Positions 30,858-44,440 of a stretch of DNA of 64,000 nucleotides are shown here, one piece after another. A model generated the notes under the pieces. It did not search any database and was not told where the DNA came from. It was given only the letters and a program-made list of their open reading frames with translations. The DNA is taken from the NCBI GenBank assembly GCA_009667805.1, contig CM019064.1, forward strand, positions 75,018,400 to 75,082,399, in the 5' to 3' direction. Both the position numbers and the translations under genes were made by a program. This DNA comes from Leptobrachium leishanense (taxonomy: Eukaryota > Chordata > Amphibia > Anura > Megophryidae). How positions within the stretch are numbered: position 1 is the stretch's first letter; every line of letters starts with the position of its first letter.

Positions 30858-32098
30858 AATATCCCTGTTATCTGATGCTTCCCATATTTCTATACTGCAG
30901 GTTAGAAATATGTCAGTTTCCGATCTAGCGATAATCTGAGATAAATCTCAGTCTATATCCATTGCAATACACACCCATATATATATATATATATATATAT
31001 AATTACATTTATTTTAAATTAATTCCACTTAAATTTGCTTTCCATACATTACCTGTTCCAAAATCTGGATTCAAGCATTTCTGCAATCTTCTTAGTTATC
31101 AGTGGATATAATGAATTAATTGGAGAGTTTGTGAGAATATATGAGATATTATAAAATTTTATAAATCTGTTTGAATCTTAGTTTCTTTGTGTCTGAGTTT
31201 TCTCCTTGAGCATAACTCGTAGGATAATTTGAGAGAGTGAATGTATGAGAGTAAGAAATAAAATTTGAGTCCCGAGAAGTGAAGTGTGGTCTGAGTTGAA
31301 GTGATGTGCAATGCCCAATGAATGCTCTCTACATGTTCTGTATTCACAGTCATATAGTAAATGACGTCCATTATCACGTACCGCTCTACTTAGCATATTT
31401 CTCTTTATCAATGTTAACCTATGAAAATTCCATAAAACTGGTGACTCATAATACACCACTAGATGGCAGTGTTGATTTTCAAATTAATTAGTAATATTTT
31501 TAATTCTACTATTTTTTAATTAATAGACAGACATCATAGGTCAATCTCTTCTTATCGAGTTTGAACAAAAGAACTCTCATAGTCTCTTTAGACAGTATGT
31601 CTGTCCTATCAAATTAATATTTAAGATCTCCTCAGTTCTAGCTAATTCAAGGTTTTTCTGAGTTACTCCTAATCAGTTAACAGACATTCCTCTACATTCA
31701 AACAGAATCTTATTTACAAACCTTCCGTAATTATACCGTTCTATAGTTATACTCTACAAAATATATTGGAGTATCTATTATTTTATTGTGCTACTATATA
31801 GAATATATATTGATCATATATTTTTGTGCATAGCTATTTATTTGCATAGATATATTTGTGCATATATAGTTTAACATAAGTGTGTTTCTATATCCGAAAA
31901 GAAAATATCTTTAATTCAAGGACTCTTTAAAACAGACCTATAAATTTTGTCTATGACATATCTTAGCACTTAGTCTATACAATATATCAAATAAAGACAC
32001 TTTATATCTAGCGATTATATTTTTAAACACATAATAACTCTTTTATTCCCCTCTTAATACATTTACCTTCAAATGAACTCGTTTCTAAAAAATCTATG
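30858..32098. other. AT-rich insert splitting L2, left side, with an (AT)n microsatellite
   Basis: Very AT-rich DNA with no open frame of note. (AT)12 lies at 30977-31000. Together with 36196-36324 it forms the unexplained insert between the two L2 pieces. I could not identify its ends or class. Confidence 0.55.
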
Positions 32099-32320
32099 TA
32101 CAGTGGCAAGAAAAAGTATGTGAACCCTTTGGGGTTACGTGGAGTTTTGCATGAATTGGTCATAAAATGTGCTCTGATCTTCATCTAAGTCACAACAATT
32201 TGAAAAACACAGTCTACTTAAAATAATACAACACAAACATTATATGTTTTCATGTGTTTATTGAACATAACATGTAAACATTCACAATGCAGGGTGGAAA
32301 AAGTATGTGAACCTTTGGAC

Positions 32321-33002
32321 TTAATAACTGGTTGACCCTCCTTTGGCAGCAATAACCTCAACCAAACATTTCCTGTAGTTGCAGATAAGACCTGCATAAC
32401 GATCTGGAGTAATTTTGGACCACTCCTCTTCACAAAACTGTTTCAGTGTAGCAATATTCTTGGGATGTCTGGTATGAATCGCTCTCTTATGGTCATGCCA
32501 CAGCATTTCAATCGGGTTGAGGTCAGGACTCTGACTGGGCCACTCCAGAAGGCGTATTTTGTTCTGTTGAAGCCATTCTTTTGTTGAATTACTTGTATGC
32601 TTTGGGTCATTGTCCTGTTGCATCACCCATCCTCTGCGGAGCTTCAGTTGGCGGACAGATGGTCTTACGTTTTCCTGCAAAATGTCTTGATAAACGCTGG
32701 AATTCATTTTTCCATCAATGACAACAATCCGTCCAGGCCCTGAGGCAGCAAAGCAGCCCCAAACCATGATGCTCCCTCCGCCATGTTTTACAGTGGGGAT
32801 GAGGTTTTGATGTTGGTGTGCTGTGCCTTTTTTTCTCCACATATAGTGTTGTGTGTTTTTTCCAAACAACTCAATTTTGGTTTCATCTGTCCACAGAATA
32901 TTTTGCCAGTAGTGCTGTGGAACATCCAAGTGCTCTTTTGCAAACTTCAAACGTGCTGCAATATTCTTTTTGGACAGCAATGGCTTCCTCCGTGGTGTCC
33001 TC
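32321..33002 (-). pseudogene. Tc1 transposase, catalytic part
   Basis: The reading contains all three catalytic positions of DD34E Tc1 enzymes: ILWTDETKIELFG (first Asp), VMQQDNDPKHTS (second Asp) and [15 protein letters not shown] (Glu). GGGSIMVWGCFAASGPG and the end [18 protein letters not shown] are also typical. There is no stop or shift across about 220 codons. The 5' side ends exactly at the hAT target duplication, and the N-terminal part lies at 35465-35813. The enzyme cannot be made while the hAT is present, but the frame itself looks little decayed. Confidence 0.9.
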
Positions 33003-33954
33003 CAGGGCCGTAGGAAGGGCGAGGCAAGTGAGGCACTCGCCTCGGGTGCAGCTAAGAGGAGGCGCAGTCAGTGCTAGTTAGGTCTGTAAAAAATAAATTG
33101 ATAGCAGCATTGCACTAATTGGATGCATAGCATCTATTCATTGGTGTAGCGAGGGGGGGCAGGGGTGGGCAGTTGCACCCAGGCGCCGGTAAGCCTGTAG
33201 GATAATGGGGGGGGGGCGCAGTAAGGGACTCTCTAATACCGCCCATTATTTAAAATAACTCAGCAGTGAGCTTGGATTGACTGCCTCATTTACTTCCTGG
33301 TTGGTGAGTCACGTGCTGCTGGACTCAGGAAGTGGCAGCTGCTCACAGTGAGCCCGGGGCACAGGGAGAACAGGTGTTTCCTCGTGCTGCTGCTCCTCCT
33401 GTCAACAAGTGAAGAGAAGGAGGAGGAGATGTGAACAGCTCAGCAGGATTCATCATCCCACCAGACCAGGAGGTGAGTGAGAATCTGCCTGCCCCCTGTC
33501 TGCTCCTCTCCCCTGTACTACACCCCCCCCTCTGTGCAGGCCAGATAGTGACCCCCCCCCTCCTATGTACACACTCAGGGTCTGTCCAGCACAATAAGCT
33601 GTGCTATGTGAGGGGGGGGGGGTTACTCCTGGACAGGGAGACCCCTCACATAGAGCACAGCTTCTTGTGTTGAACAGACCCTTGGTGTACACAGGAGGGG
33701 GGGCACTATCTCAGTTGCACAGAGAGGGGAACCTGTGCTCATTATATACATTTATATATATCATCTCAGTCCTTTAATTTAGTATATTTAACATATAAAA
33801 AACAAATCCATATTTAAAAATGTTAAAATAATTTTAAATATATTATATAATCAATTTAATAATCTGTATTTAATATATTTTTAAAATGAATTTAAATGCT
33901 TCCCTGTGGAACTTAAATAAAAAATAAATTAAATATGTTTGTGTTTATTGCAGT

Positions 33955-34075
33955 AGATCCTGTGAAACACTCCTACACACTGCACATTACTGTGATTTTT
34001 TTATTGCTGTGGAGCTCTGATACGCTCATACATACCGCACATTACTGTGAGTTTTATTGCTGTGGAGCTCTGTGA
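33955..34075. repeat. two units of the hAT-1-type minisatellite
   Basis: CACATTACTGTGA, then TTTATTGCTGTGGAGCTCTG, then CTCATACATACCGCACATTA match the unit at the right end of the 3220-4660 array. This links hAT elements 1 and 4. Confidence 0.8.
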
Positions 34076-34599
34076 TTAGGGTTCCCACCCCTCCGGTTTG
34101 ACCCAGACCCGGTTTTGGAGTCATGTGTCCGGGTTTGACACCCTCTGCCACCCGGACACATGACTCCGAGCCGGTACCGGCAATCTCCTCCCCATACTTA
34201 TATTTCAGCGTTCCCCTGTCGCCGCAATCCTCTCTTTCGGCTGTTTCTCCATTCACTGGAGACGCAGCAGGTCCGCACCGCCCACTGTCAGTTACGCACA
34301 GGCGCAATGGCTCACGTGATGTTCACGTGCATGCTCGTGCGCCTGGCATGCGTGCAACTATCCTGGGCCGGCTCCTGCCTCCAGTCCCACGAGACTCCCA
34401 ACGAGACGTGCATGCATTGCTCAGCCTCTGTCAGTGGTACTTCATTGGTGCTGGTGCTAGCCGTCAAGAAGTCCTCCTCCTGGGGACTGGTCTCGTCCAC
34501 TGTCCCTCCAGATCTACACTACTACGTCTCCAGGGCGGCTCCACCAACTCCGAGACAAGCAACTTTGTGAGCGCAGTATCAGCCATAAAACCAGTCTGC

Positions 34600-34760
34600 C
34601 TGCCAGCCATAATACCAGTGTGCCATGTATAATAACAAAGTGCCATGTATAATAACAAAGTGCCATGTATAATAACAGTGTTCCAGCCATAATACCAGTG
34701 TTCCAGCTATACCAATGTGCCAGCCATAACACCAGTCTGCAAGCCATAATACCAGTGTGT
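34600..34760. repeat. ~20-bp tandem repeat in hAT element 4
   Basis: Units of GTGCCATGTATAATAACAAA and variants with GCCAGCCATAATACCAGT, about eight copies. Confidence 0.85.
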
Positions 34761-35464
34761 CAATGGAAATGGCTTAAAAAAGGGTGGTGAAACATGAAAT
34801 GAATAAAAAAATTAGGGGGGAATGGACTGAAAAAGAGGGGGTGAATTGAACATGAAAGAGAGGGGGTGGGCATAAAAACGAGGGGAGAATGGTCTTGGAG
34901 GGGGAGAATTTACATGGAAAGAAGGGAGGGGGAGAAAATGGGCATGAGAAGGGGAGAAAGAGAGGAAGGGAGGAAAGGGGTAGAGGAAGACAATGGAAAA
35001 GAGGGAAAGAAGGTGCACGGAAGGGGGGGCATGAGCGTCCCTTGCTCTGTCAAATTTGGCAATCTGCTGATATGCGCACCCTCCATATAATGCGGAAACA
35101 GGATCACCTGTACATGCGTCCCATAAACATGACATCCGTGTTATCTGGCTGAGAATGCAAAATCACAGATGATTCGATAATAACTTGACACTTTGTTATG
35201 GTTTTTACAGATCTTCGTTTAAGTTTGTCGTCCTTCTGACAGTGTGCAATTACTTTGCTTTGCAGCCCTGCTGCCAGTGGGTTTGAACTGGAACTGAAGA
35301 TCGGTAAAATTCAAAACAAAGTGCTCAATTTATATCTAATCTGTGATTCGCATTCTCAGCAAACCAAATATCACGAATGTTATATATATCTCTGTAAGAA
35401 TATGGGGGGGGGGCACAATTTACTGTTCTTGCCTCGGGTGCAAAAGGAGCTAGCTACGGCTCTG

Positions 35465-35904
<440 letters not shown>

Positions 35905-36195
35905 TAATATCACACTGATTGGACTCAAGGTTGGCTCACTCCTGGCTCCAATTAGCTCTTGGAGAAGTCATTAGGCTAGGGGTTCACATACTTTTTCCAC
36001 CCTGCACTGTGAATGTTTACATGTTATGTTTAATAAACACATGAAAACATATAATGTTTGTGTTGTATTATTTTAAGCAGACTGTGTTTTTCAAATTGTT
36101 GTGACTTAGATGAAGATCAGAGCACATTTTATGACCAATTCATGCAAAACTCCACGTAATCCCAAAGGGTTCACATACTTTTTCTTGCCACTGTA

Positions 36196-36324
36196 AATTC
36201 ATTCTAGAAGTAGGTGAAAGTTGAGAAAGAAACTTGCATCATATAAAAATATGGATATACGATTAAACAAGATGGCAAGATGACAGGCATCCATTTTGTT
36301 TTCCCATGAAAATACCTGACAAGT
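36196..36324. other. AT-rich insert splitting L2, right side
   Basis: Short continuation of the unassigned AT-rich insert on the far side of the Tc1 element. Confidence 0.5.
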
Positions 36325-36590
36325 CCATTGCTCTCACTCTCACTTGCAGTCCATCACTCTCACCAGTCCATCACTCTCACCTTGCAGTCCATCACTCTCA
36401 CCAGTTCATGACTCTCACCTTGCAGTCCTCTCCCTGGGAATAGGACCTTCATTTCCTCCTGTACTGGTTTATCAAAATGTTGTTCAGTGTATTGTAACGC
36501 TGTCTATATTGTGCCCATTTTACAGTGCTGCGGAATATGCTGGCGCTTTATAAATAAAGAAAAATAATAATAATTGTTATTATTATCCAT
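36325..36590 (+). mobile_element. L2-type LINE 3' part, right piece with tail
   Basis: It contains four further CCATCACTCTCACC units, then TACAGTGCTGCGGAATATGC, GGCGCTTTATAAATAAAG and an (ATA)n end, the standard L2 3' terminus. It completes the copy begun at 30233. Confidence 0.85.
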
Positions 36591-36743
36591 AGCAGGTAAT
36601 GCAATGCATTCCACCTTCCAATGGAAACATTAATCTTGACAAAAAGAAAATTATATTACAGCCTCCAGTTATTGACGTACCAGCAGAAGAAGAATGAAGT
36701 GCTGCGTAGCATTACTGTGCATTCATTCCACCAAATACATATA

Positions 36744-37466
36744 GGGCCCTATTACATTCTTCGTGAAAACATTAACGCGTGCGCAAAAATGCATTAACAC
36801 GAGGGGCAAAACACTTTGCGCAGAACGTCGTATTACAATGTCCGTGCAAAAAATGCGTATTAACATCTACCGCAGGTGAACCTGCGTGAACCCTGCCCGA
36901 GCTTAATGTACTGCGCGCGTCCTATACTTAACATTGTGAGCGCAAATGCGTTTGTGCGCTGGTGCGCGCATGGTATTACAATTTTAGCGCAAAATTTGAC
37001 GCACAGAGTTTGCGCGCATAATTTTAACGTCTTTGAAAAGCTGGTGGTAACTGCAAATTGTAACAACCTGACCGTACCAAACTGCGGATTCACAACGGAG
37101 AACGTCGATGCGCTCATTTTTTTTTACTAGATCCGTCAAAAATGACGGCCACTACCTTGTCTTCCGTCAAAACGTACGAATGTTGCGTGCAATCCGCACA
37201 TAAATGACGGACTCGCGTCAAAACGTACGAATGTTGTGCGCAGTCCGCACAAAAATGACGGACTCGCGTTAAAAATTGCGCTCACTGATTTGTACTTTGC
37301 GCGCATTTTTGCGCGTCGGTTTTACGAGCACAATTTCCCGACGGATGAAAAAATGCACGAGGAATGTAATTCTAGCGGTGATTTTCGTGCGCTAACGTTT
37401 AACGCTTCGCGCAAAAAAAAACACGCGTTTAGTGTGCGTTTTTGCGTTAAGAATGTAATAGGGCCC
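36744..37466. mobile_element. GGGCYCTATTAC-family MITE, copy 2
   Basis: The ends GGGCCCTATTACATTCTTCG and AAGAATGTAATAGGGCCC are flanked by ATA on both sides (36741-36743, 37467-37469). 723 bp. It contains a local duplication of CGTCAAAACGTACGAATGTT (about 37165-37185 and 37216-37236). Confidence 0.9.
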
Positions 37467-37469
37467 ATA

Positions 37470-39630
37470 TTCTTAAAATTTAATGTATATATCCTTCCTG
37501 GTAAAATACTTTATAAATAAATTTAACTGCACTAACATAATTGTGAGACAAAAAGCTTGTGAAATCACTGCCCCCCCCCCCAAACCATCTGGAGTGAGGC
37601 TAGGATTAAGTCATTTCATACTAAAAGGCTGGGTAAGGACTGGGATCAGGTGTGGAGGTCTGATCCCAGGAGTAAAGGCTGAGCCGCATGCTCATATTTC
37701 ATCCTCTGACAAACCTTAATGATCTCCATCACTGGCAGTCACGCAGAACTCTCAGTAATCATAAAAGCCCAGAAAAGATAACAAATAGTATTAGCATTTT
37801 GTTGCATGAGGTGCAACTTCGTGACCCCTGTTCCGGCTCGGCTGGTCGTGGGGGTGCTAAAGGTTCTAATATGGTAGAAGTCATTAAGCATTGCTGGCTC
37901 TATTACAAGTGAGACACTATATTAACAGATCGAATTGTAATAGACGGGGCCACTAATTGATACCAGCAGCAGAGCCTCGCGGTCAATCTAGAATCATCTC
38001 CTGGAGTCCATAAAAATACATGGACATAGTGTATACTCGCACAAGCTGAGTCTTGCAGGTTCAGCAGAAAAACACTGTCTGTTCCCACTTTCCTTCTGCT
38101 TGAAGCGAGAAGAGGAGCGCATGTTAACACCAACTGCTCCGTCGGAATAGGGCCACATAGGTGTCGTAGTACGAGAACTTGATCTTCATTTCATAAAGTG
38201 AGGTCCCTGTGTGATCCGAACTAGATGAGCACTGGGCCATTGCATTTGGGTTTTAAGGAAAAATTGCCCAGATGTATAGACAGATATTTCGGAGACAGTA
38301 AAGCCTACCTATTGAACACGTAATAAAGAGGGGGTAAATTAAACCGACACCACATGGGCATAACCCAACAATAGTATACAATAGCCAATTGCACAACGTG
38401 CAGAGAATGTGTATGTAACACAACAATTTTATTGAACCACAACACACTAAAATTCTAAAAAACGAAATAGAAGTAGGTGAATAAAGTGTAGCAATGAGTG
38501 GCACTTCGTAGGAATTCCCACAGGCTAGCAGCACACATAGAAGGAAGGCATGACCATAGAATCTAATTACCTCGGCAGTTCAAGCCACCTACATACCTCT
38601 AATCTAAAGACATAATCAGAGCCAGGGATGTCCGACCCAATATAACTACACAGCAAACCAACCAACAAAAAACAGTTAAAACAAAGAAGGAAACACATAG
38701 CTTGACGCGTTTCGCCTGCTAAGGGCTTAATCCCGAGCTGTAATGTCCTCATACAAGGTTAGGAAATATATATACAGTGTGAAAAACAAGGCGCACCTGA
38801 AAGGGGGCAGACCTCGACAAGCGGTAATATCATATGTCCAGGCGAATGGTTGCCGGCAAACCAAATGGCCGCAAAGGGCCAATAGTATGGGAGGCAGCAT
38901 AAACACGCCCAGTCTGATTCATAAACGGCCGGCAAAGTGTGGAGCCCCATCATTATGTTAATGAAGCTACGAGGGTTGGCGAGCGATGGTCAACCAATAG
39001 TGATACAAAGCGAAATACAACTGGCACCATGGAAATGTAAATGAATATTAGGGTCAGTATATCACAAACTGGCCGTGCGCAACTGACAGCCATAATAATA
39101 ATGACCTAACCCCCGAGTTGCCGAAGCCAGGCGAAAAGGGAAGGAAATAAATGACACCACCACAGACTAACCTTGCAAGAGCGTGTAATAGACAAAAATA
39201 AACAAAGAGTGTGTGAAATGTGTATGATAAGAAAATCTGAAATAAATGGTGAACGAGATCATATAGGTACATAAATAAATGAAAATAATAATAAAATTAA
39301 AATATAATGAAAAAAATATATATGTAGTCTGGCGAACTAACATAAAAATTGATGATAATTAATTAGACAAATGGAGCGAAGGTAAAACCTTCATTCAGAC
39401 CAAGGGGGGTACGTGTGTTAAGGTGATGTATCCAAAAGGCCTCACGTCTCAGGAGCTTGATATCTAAGTTGCCTTTCCTCTCTGACCAAGTTTGTCCCAG
39501 GAGTGCTGGCATACTTGCTGATTGATATCGATTGGGGCCATTGCTGAAGCACCGGGTGAAAGAAAAACTCTTTGGTGAAACCGTGAGTGCGGGACTCTTT
39601 TTGTAATATATATATATATATATAGTGGAA
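37470..39630. other. unassigned DNA
   Basis: No gene recognised. ATATCCTTCCTGGTAAAATA at about 37488-37508 matches the tail-like repeat at 46125 and 63835. GACGCGTTTCGCC near 38704 resembles a common amphibian repeat but was not assigned. Confidence 0.45.
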
Positions 39631-39831
39631 TATAGAAAGCGAGTATCTGAATGCACTCCAGGACTTGTATAAAATAACAAACTTTATTCAGCAAAACATA
39701 TTAAAAAGCCCACATTTCGGCCCCCCCTCCCCCGTGTGGGCCCGAACCGTCGGCTTTTTAATATGCTTTGCCGAATAAAGTTTGTTATTTTATACAAGTC
39801 CTGCATTGCGTCCAGATACTCGCTTTCTATA
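39631..39831. repeat. long palindrome, ~81-bp arms
   Basis: TATAGAAAGCGAGTATCTG on the left is matched by CAGATACTCGCTTTCTATA on the right. The arms run about 39631-39711 and 39751-39831 with few mismatches and a ~40-bp GC-rich spacer. Both outer ends border (TA)n tracts. No TIR-style duplication could be defined inside the (TA)n. Confidence 0.9.
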
Positions 39832-41000
39832 TATATATACGTTTACAATCACTATATGTGAAAGATAATGTGTGCGTTTATGGCCAGGAGGAAGTATTAG
39901 GTTCAGCACCATGGACAGCTCTTGGAAAGCTACACATGATGAAGGCCTGAAGCACCTAAGGCGTAGGGCCCTTAAGTTGCCTCTGATGCCAGGACGCAGG
40001 GAGGATTTTTCTAGAACTGTACAGCACGTGTGGAGGTTTGAGCGTGAGTGGTGTGGGTGGAGTTACAAGGACGGTGCTTAAGGCACGTGTGGGGAGGCTC
40101 TGCGTGCCTTTTTCTCCTGAGGTAGAGCTGGAAAAATACCCACCCTCCCACCCTGTTTTATTTTGTTACGGGTTGGGTTGGTTTTTAGTTAGAGTAGTAG
40201 TTATGTTGGGCCCCTTTTTGTCACGGCAGGGGCTTGTAGGCAGTGCTGGGTAGGGGTTCCTTTTATTTAGGCTAATTTTGGTCAGATGGTTGGGAGTTGG
40301 GAGGTTTTTGTGGTTGTTTGGTTGGTTTGGAGGTGTGTAGTGGTTGTGTGGAGTCCTCTTTCAGCACTGGATTATTGTATTATTTTGTTATGGGAATTTT
40401 TATGTCATGGTGGTGGGTATATTGTGTGGAGTTTTTATTTTAGCTGTGGCCGGTATATATAATAAATATATATATTATTCCACAGTTATGTGTAGTGTAC
40501 TTTTTGAGTATTTATTGTCTCCCTGCGTACGACTCGGTCATCAGTCGGCGACTTAAGGGCCCTATTCCCTAGTGTGCGCTAAAATGAGGATGGTGCCGGA
40601 GAAAATTTGCACCTGCAGGATTCCCCACAGCGTCCTCATTTTACCATGATATTTCCGGGCAGGCTCGGTCACGGCACCTCGCCCTGGAAAGCAGCACTAA
40701 CCGCTGGGATACACGCGGTCCATGGTAAAGACTAAAGCAAATTTTTAGAAATAATAAGGGTAATATGTTCACAATCAGTGTAGAGTACACATTGTGCGCT
40801 CGTCTGACACCAGCCTAAGAGTTGACCTGTTATACTGCAGTGTGCACATGACAAAAACTGGAGGTAGTAACACTAACAAACTGAGAATACGGAAGATAGA
40901 TGCAAGATCAGATCAGCTTACAATCAGCAGTATTTTGTCCAGAAATCTATGATTCCTCGGTCATCCCGATTAGTTTGCAGTTTAGCGAATAACCTACCGA
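39832..41000. other. unassigned DNA with one Harbinger-like MITE end
   Basis: GCGCTCGTCTGACACCAGCC at 40796-40815 followed by TAA is the right terminus of the GGYGTCAGACGAGCG MITE family. I did not find its left partner. The rest is unrecognised. Confidence 0.5.
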
Positions 41001-42024
41001 GTCGCGACTACTCAGATACATGAGATCCCCAATTATTCATGCAGAAGAACTCCTAAAAGGCTGGCGGTACTGCTTGAACCCATTAGAAGTGCAGTTCTCC
41101 TGCAGACACAGGGCAAGGTCCCCCCTGGGAGATGTCTCTGATGATTTCATCATGCTGATGGGGCTTTATTCCTCCTCCTCTCTCCAGCAGCAGTACCTCT
41201 CTAGATCCAGTATGAAGGCCCCCTCCCTCCCAGTTCCTGTCACATTGCTTTGTTTACACCTCCTCCTGCCAACCTCCTTGGCTTGCTGCCATCTGCCATA
41301 GAGAGGAGGCCTGCAGCAGCACATTGATGAGAAGGATACCCAGCCCCTTGGCACAGTGATACTGTTTTAGTGGATGGGTGGGATTACTGCTGGTGTGCAT
41401 TTGTTTACAGTGGAGACTGCACTTACTCTACAGAGCTGGGAACTTGCCCTGCACCAGTTCACCACCACCACCACCTCCTCCTCCTTTCTGTGCCCACCAT
41501 CTATGTCATGCCTGCTCTGATGTTGCCTTAATGAGTTGGTGAAGCCTGCAACCCATCCTGCCAAGCATTCTCCTTCCCTGCAGGTAAGATGGCTGTGCTG
41601 TGTGCATGAAAACAATTCATTCCATGCTGCCTGGATTGCAGAGGTATTGCTGTGGAAACGTGCTCTGTCTGTCTCCATCTCCTATCAGGTCAATTAGTGG
41701 GGACTCTGCAGGAGCATCTCACCCCACCTCCTCCATACAGCTGCATATTAGCTCTCTAGAGCTCAGCTGAGGAATGGGAATAAGCAGAGGGATGTGATGC
41801 ATTGCACAGGGCTCTCATTTAAGAACCAGCATTGCATTCCTTCCAGTATGCATTCTTGGCTTCATTTTACTTGCTTATTTTTTCTAGAAGAGCAAAAACC
41901 TATTTTGTACAATTTGTATTTGTATCACCTTGCTTCGACACATTACATGTTGTATGATTTTCTTATCATTCCGCTCCATCGAATGTTTTATGTTTTTGTT
42001 ATCATTTGTATTACCATTCCTCAA
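41001..42024. other. unassigned, possibly unique host DNA
   Basis: Mixed-composition DNA with CT-rich patches (41165-41290, 41460-41490) and no transposon hallmarks. It is one of the few stretches that could be host-unique. I see no exon with convincing splice sites or conserved domain. Confidence 0.4.
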
Positions 42025-43215
42025 CCTCTACATATTCCCCGTCACATGTCTTCTATTTTTATTTCCTCTACATATTCCACGTCACATGTTTTCTATTTTT
42101 ATTTCCTCTACATATTCCACGTCACATGTTTTATATTTTTATTTCCTCTACATATTCCACGTCACATGTTTTAGATTTTTATTTCCTCTACATATTCCCC
42201 GTCACATGTTTTCTATTTTTATTACCTCTACATATTCCCCGTCACATGTTTTCTATTTTTATTACCTCTACATATTCCCCGTCACATGTTTTATATTTTT
42301 ATTACCTCTATATATTCCCCGTCACGTTTTCTATTTTTATTACCTCTACATATTCCCCGTCACATGTTTTCTATTTTTATTACCTCTACATATTCCCCGT
42401 CACATGTTTTAGATTTTTATTACCTCTACATATTCCCCGTCACATGTTTTATATTTTTATTTCCTCTACATATTCCACGTCACATGTTTTATATTTTTAT
42501 TTCCTCTACATATTCCCCGTCACATGTTTTCTATTTTTATTTCCTCTACATATTCCACGTCACATGTTTTATATTTTTATTACCTCTACATATTCCACGT
42601 CACATGTTTTCTATTTTTATTTCCTCTACATATTCCACGTCACATGTTTTATATTTTTATTACCTCTACATATTCCCCGTCACATGTTTTCTATTTTTAT
42701 TACCTCTACATATTCCACGTCACATGTTTTATATTTTTATTACCTCTACATATTCCCCGTCACATGTTTTATATTTTTATTACCTCTACATATTCCACGT
42801 CACATGTTTTATATTTTTATTACCTCTACATATTCCCCGTCACATGTTTTATATTTTTATTACCTCTACATATTCCACGTCACATGTTTTATATTTTTAT
42901 TTCCTTGACATATTCCACGTTACTTTTATGTTTTTGTTATTGTTTGTATTACCATTCCTTGACCTCTGCATATTTCCCATCACATGTTTTATGTTATTGT
43001 TACTTGTTTCACCATTCCTCGACACTACATTTTCACCGTCACGTTTTATTGTTTTGTTACTTGTTTCACATTCCTCGACCTCTACATATTCCATGTCACA
43101 TGTTTTATGTTTTTGTTACTTGTTTTACCATTCCTCGACCTCTACATATTCACTGTCACATGTTTTATATTTTTGTTACTTGTTTTGCCATTCCTCTACA
43201 CATTTCTCATCACAG
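42025..43215. repeat. 40-bp minisatellite
   Basis: About 22 nearly identical 40-bp units occupy 42025-42925. The unit runs TTCCTCTACATATTCCACGT then CACATGTTTTATATTTTTAT. Variation is mainly at three sites (T/A in TTCC/TACC, A/C in CCACG/CCCCG, A/C before TATTTTT). Degenerate, longer units continue to about 43215. Because 40 is not a multiple of three and the unit lacks stops in every plus-strand frame, frames of 260-312 codons appear; they are artefacts. Confidence 0.95.
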
Positions 43216-44440
43216 GTCATGTGATGTTCTTCTCACCCACTCCCTCCTCTGCCCCCCAGAGAATGCCAGCCTTTGGCAAAGCTCACCCAAAATTCTAAAC
43301 CTAAATAGCACCTGAGCATAATGGGAGTTGTAGTCCTCACAGCACGGAGTGGCACTGATTCTCACTTTTTTTTCTATTACGCTATATTTCAATTAAATGT
43401 AAATAAGGTTTACTGTGGATGAGTGCAGCCTCGGTGCTACTGCTTTAGGCCATTAGTATGAAGTACCTCCTTTAGAAATATGTGTTCTCATTACATGTGG
43501 AGTTTGGCTTATGACTCACATTAACCTTGGGAAGGCAGCCTGCTGCGCAATGCTTTCTGGAAGTACAAATTACTACTTCATTTTACCATTATTGAATTAT
43601 AGCTTTGTTTTTTTTTATTTTTCTGCTGCGAAGAATAAACTCCTGCGTGACAACTTTCCTGTCATAAAGGAATGGCGCAGTTGGATAGAGTTGCACAATG
43701 TGATTTTCTGGGACTTATGTAACCTTGCCGGCTTCAAGATCACAGCGATAACAGCAGTAGGAAGTAGAGTTGGTTGATCATCATTTCCCCTGAAACTAAC
43801 CTTCAGCAGGACACACCTTTATCTAGAGGGCAGATCTTAAGTTGCATCCATTCAATGACAGAAAGAGGAGAAATCTTACATTTACTGGGTTATAAAACAT
43901 CCCCGTGTATCAAACATTTTAGAGGAGGTGCGTTGGGTACCATGTAGACCCATCCGAACTTTTGTGTCAAAAAAAATCTTAATTTGTGTAAATGCTGAGA
44001 TTATAAATGATTTCATAATTTTTTGTGTTATGTGTGGTAAGAGAGGGGGGGGGGATCACTAATTGCCACTGCATTATTGTGCATCTGTCACGCTGGTTTC
44101 CAGCTCATACAGTTTCTTCTCCAGCTGCTGTGATCTCATTATAAACTGATGTGATTCTCCCCCTTTGAGCAGGGCCGGCAACCTCTGTGACGCAGCTTAC
44201 AATTAGACTTCCAAAAATAGGTACAGACTTTCTCTCTTCGTTTCTATTTTGGGTTTTATCATTTCTTTAAAGTGAGGCGGTGGGTTTAAAACACTTCACT
44301 TTCTTCCAGTTATGTCTCGATAGGACACATGAGCAGTTTTCTAAGGTTTTCAGAAAAAGTATCAAAGTACGCCCGGATAAAGAAGATATTTTACTTTTCT
44401 GCCAACATTATTGGAGACGTTTTTGTGATTATTCATCTAA
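43216..44440. other. unassigned DNA
   Basis: No gene recognised. A tRNA-like A-box word at 43672-43690 lacks a B box. Confidence 0.45.

Larger units (their letters stand above)
33003..35464. mobile_element. non-autonomous hAT element 4 with minisatellite segments
   Basis: The ends CAGGGCCGTAGGAAG and (reverse complement of the right end) CAGAGCCGTAGCTAG are flanked by a perfect 8-bp duplication GTGTCCTC (32995-33002, 35465-35472). Both subterminal regions carry CCTCGGGTGCA-type sequence, so the ends are related over more than the TIR. The interior holds about two units of the hAT-1 minisatellite (33955-34075), a ~20-bp array (34600-34760) and a GA-rich stretch (34800-35030). No transposase. 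Confidence 0.93.

Noticed and set aside
41001..41760. Possible promoter or first exon of a host gene
   Set aside because: CT-rich patches and mixed composition alone are not evidence; no splice, domain or CpG-island structure could be established by eye.
42006..43315. Plus-strand frames of 260-312 codons rich in Phe and Tyr
   Set aside because: Artefact of the 40-bp minisatellite, which has no stops in any plus frame.
43672..43740. tRNA-like A box (TGGCGCAGTTGGATAGAG)
   Set aside because: No B box, no acceptor pairing and no T-arm; probably chance.
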